DNA from: Streptomyces cinnabarinus
GTDB lineage: Bacteria; Actinomycetota; Actinomycetes; Streptomycetales; Streptomycetaceae
Direction: 5' to 3'
DNA length: 64,000 nucleotides
Assembly: GCF_027270315.1 (NCBI RefSeq)
Contig: NZ_CP114413.1
Span: 6,014,001-6,078,000 of the forward strand
The notes under the pieces are model-generated. The model was not told the DNA's origin and searched no databases. It saw only the letters and a program-made list of their open reading frames with translations. Below, piece by piece: positions 62,395 to 64,000 of this stretch. Every line of letters begins with the position of its first letter. The stretch's first letter is position 1. Position numbers and translations under genes: made by a program.

Positions 62395-62409
62395 TAGGTC
62401 CAGACCACT
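62373..62409 (-). promoter_or_regulatory. twin dre-like operators (DasR) of chiC
   Basis: AGTGGTCTGGACCTAT (62409-62394) and TATGGTCCAGACCTTT (62388-62373) match the DasR element ACTGGTCTAGACCACT and lie 21 bases apart. They flank the -35 and fill the spacer, as known from the chi63 promoter. They give induction by chitin and repression by glucose in relatives. Confidence 0.85.
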
Positions 62410-62436
62410 GTGGCGAAAGGTTTGTTCAAACCTCTC

Positions 62437-63078
62437 CTAGATCCCCAACTCCTGCGCCAGCACGGCCGCTTGGACCCGACTGCGCAGCTCAAGCTTCCCC
62501 AGCAACCGGCTGACATGCGTCTTCACCGTCGCCTCCGCCATGTCCAGCCGATCGGCGATGTCCGCGTTGGACAGCCCCTCGCCGAGACAGGCCAGCACCT
62601 CCCGCTCACGCCGCGTCAGCGATTCGAGCACGGCCGGATCGGTCCTCGGCGCCCGCGGGGTGCCGGCGGCGAACTCGGCGATCAGCCGCCGGGTCACCGC
62701 CGGGGCGATCAGCCCCTCGCCGCTCGCCACCGTCCTTACCGCGTCGAGGAGTTGGCGGGCCTCGGTGTTCTTCAGCAGAAACCCGGACGCGCCCGCCCGG
62801 AGCGCCCCGAAGACGTACTCGTCGAGGTCGAAGGTGGTCAGCACCAGCACATCCGCGAGCCGCTCCTCGACCACCTGGCGGGTGGCCGACACCCCGTCAA
62901 GTCGCGGCATCTGTATGTCCATCAGCACCAGGTCGGGCCGCAGCTCCCGGGCCAGCGCCACCGCCTGCTCGCCGTCCGCCGCCTCGCCGACCACCTCGAT
63001 GTCGGGCGCGCTGCGCAGGATGAGGACGAGCCCGGCGCGTACGGCGGACTGGTCCTCGGCGACGAGGACGCGGATCAT
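62437..63078 (-). CDS. NarL/LuxR-type response regulator
   Basis: The 213-residue regulator has a receiver domain (VLVAEDQSAVRAG, Asp in LVLMDIQMPRLDG, Lys in FLLKNTEA) and a LuxR-type HTH (LTRREREVLACLGEGLSNAD, then KTHVSRLLGKL). It overlaps the kinase stop by ATGA, so the pair is coupled. Targets are unknown; it is back to back with chiC's upstream region but transcribed the same way. Confidence 0.95.
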   Translation of the reverse strand: MIRVLVAEDQSAVRAGLVLILRSAPDIEVVGEAADGEQAVALARELRPDLVLMDIQMPRLDGVSATRQVVEERLADVLVLTTFDLDEYVFGALRAGASGFLLKNTEARQLLDAVRTVASGEGLIAPAVTRRLIAEFAAGTPRAPRTDPAVLESLTRREREVLACLGEGLSNADIADRLDMAEATVKTHVSRLLGKLELRSRVQAAVLAQELGI

Positions 63079-64000
63079 GCGGGATCTCCTTGAACGTGGT
63101 CGGTCACCGGAAGCGTGGCGCGTACGGCCCAGATCTTGCCCCCCGTCGCGCTCTCGGGGGCCGCCTCGAAGCTGCCGCCCAGCAGCGCGGCCCGCTCCCG
63201 CATCCCGACCAGACCCGCCCCGGAGCCGGGGGCGCGCGGGCCGTCGCGGTCGCCGTAGGGGCTGGTCACCTCGACGTCGAGGACGCCGTCGCGCTGGGCG
63301 AGGGTGACGCTGACCCGGCCGGGGGAGGCGTGCTTGAGGGCGTTGGTGAGGGATTCCTGGACGATGCGGTAGGCGGCGAGTTCGACGGGGGCGGGCAGCT
63401 TGCCGTGCTCGGTGTCGAGGCCGACGTCGAGGCCGTTGGTGCGGGCCCCCTCCACCAGCACGCCCAGTCCGTCGAGCGTGGGGGCCGCCGTCGGTTCCAG
63501 ATCGCCGCTGCTGTCGCGCAGGATGCCGATCAGCCGGCGCATCTCGGCGAGCCCCTCGACGCTGTTCTCCCGGATCACTTCGAGGGCGTCCTTGGAGGTC
63601 CTCGGGTCGTCGAGGGAGAGCGCGGCGGTGGAGTGGATGGCGATCGCGGACAGATGGTTGGCGACCATGTCGTGCAGTTCGCGGGCCATCCGGGCGCGTT
63701 CGGCGGTGACCGCCTGGACGCGGTCCATCTCGGCCAGCAGCGCGGTCTGTTCGGCGTGCAGCCGGGCCGCCTCGGCGGCGTCGCGGTGGTTGCGGACGAT
63801 CCAGCCGGTGGCGGCGGGCGTGAACGCCACGAGGCCGGTGACCACACCGATCAGCAGCGCCTCCGGCACCTGCCAGACGGCGAGCGGCACCACCGTGCCG
63901 AGCACCGTCATCAGGCCGGTGATCCAGGGCACCCGGCGGGCGGTGGCGGGCGGGCCGTACAGGACAGCCGCGTAGATGAGGTCCGTGAACATCACGACCG
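63075..64000 (-). CDS. sensor histidine kinase (HisKA_3), N-terminal part outside the window
   Basis: About 308 residues are seen. Membrane segments (GLMTVLGTVVPLAVWQ, then ALLIGVVTGLVAFTPA) precede the HisKA_3 dimerisation helix with phospho-acceptor His in RARMARELHDMVANHLSAI, and an ATPase domain with N box YRIVQESLTNALKHA and G box GSGAGLVGMRERA. The frame is open to base 64000; the GTG at 63995 is probably internal. It is the partner of the NarL-type regulator. Confidence 0.93.
   Translation of the reverse strand, partial: VVMFTDLIYAAVLYGPPATARRVPWITGLMTVLGTVVPLAVWQVPEALLIGVVTGLVAFTPAATGWIVRNHRDAAEAARLHAEQTALLAEMDRVQAVTAERARMARELHDMVANHLSAIAIHSTAALSLDDPRTSKDALEVIRENSVEGLAEMRRLIGILRDSSGDLEPTAAPTLDGLGVLVEGARTNGLDVGLDTEHGKLPAPVELAAYRIVQESLTNALKHASPGRVSVTLAQRDGVLDVEVTSPYGDRDGPRAPGSGAGLVGMRERAALLGGSFEAAPESATGGKIWAVRATLPVTDHVQGDPA

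Overview
The window is chromosomal DNA of a Streptomyces or a very close relative. The grounds are a very GC-rich sequence with strong G/C bias at third codon positions, many GTG and TTG starts, a four-gene conservon, a sigma-R-type promoter in front of rpmE, an HspR operator (HAIR) in front of lon, and a gene order that matches, from memory, the S. coelicolor core chromosome (lon region, then lysA-hom-thrC-thrB-rho-rpmE-prfA-prmC, glyA, wecA, atp operon, chiC). No intact insertion sequence, prophage, plasmid function or CRISPR array was seen.

Layout. (1) 0-8.8 kb: the start of an OmpR-type response regulator, a spermidine-synthase-like protein, a Tat-type sulfatase, a GNAT acetyltransferase, lon protease with two regulatory signatures, a secreted GH25 muramidase, a MarR regulator and a PP2C-like phosphatase. 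(2) 9.1-15.8 kb: a conservon (NIT-domain kinase, roadblock protein, DUF742 protein, GTPase) followed at once by a StyA-like flavin monooxygenase, then a convergent NlpC/P60 hydrolase. (3) 15.9-20.3 kb: a TetR regulator between a small conserved protein and an AurF-like diiron protein, which is divergent from a second ferritin-like diiron protein; then Uma2 and DUF3291 proteins. (4) 20.3-26.3 kb: a SEDS/class B PBP cell-wall pair, a secreted SH3 protein, a lipoprotein plus histidine kinase pair lacking an adjacent regulator, and a CX5R phosphatase. (5) 26.3-32.6 kb: a NERD-like protein, a secreted vanadium-haloperoxidase-like enzyme, divergent ligD-polymerase and ku genes (end joining), then a decayed stretch with remnants of a ketosynthase, a start-less frame and an ECF sigma factor around an arginase-family gene, ending at tRNA-Arg(CCG).

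(6) 32.6-39.4 kb: a single-domain response regulator, an ArgS-like protein carrying a fresh 87-bp triplication, lysA, hom, thrC and thrB, which together make lysine and threonine from the aspartate pathway. (7) 39.4-52 kb: rho with a long leader, an S1 protease with FG-GAP repeats, an LCP cell-wall ligase, rpmE, prfA, prmC, a Sua5/YrdC protein and a phosphatase-like protein (translation and tRNA modification), a MITE-like palindrome, glyA and wecA. (8) 52-60 kb: the complete F1Fo ATP synthase operon atpIBEFHAGDC with a terminator-like hairpin inside it before atpC. (9) 60-64 kb: a DUF2550 protein, the chitinase ChiC with a double DasR-like operator, and a NarL-type two-component pair that runs off the end.

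The clearest unusual features are the decayed zone near tRNA-Arg, the exact triplication in the ArgS-like gene, the phosphatase-like protein without its nucleophile cysteine, the conservon-linked monooxygenase, the paired diiron proteins, and the dual sigma-R/HspR signature at lon. No wholly new multi-gene system can be claimed from the sequence alone.
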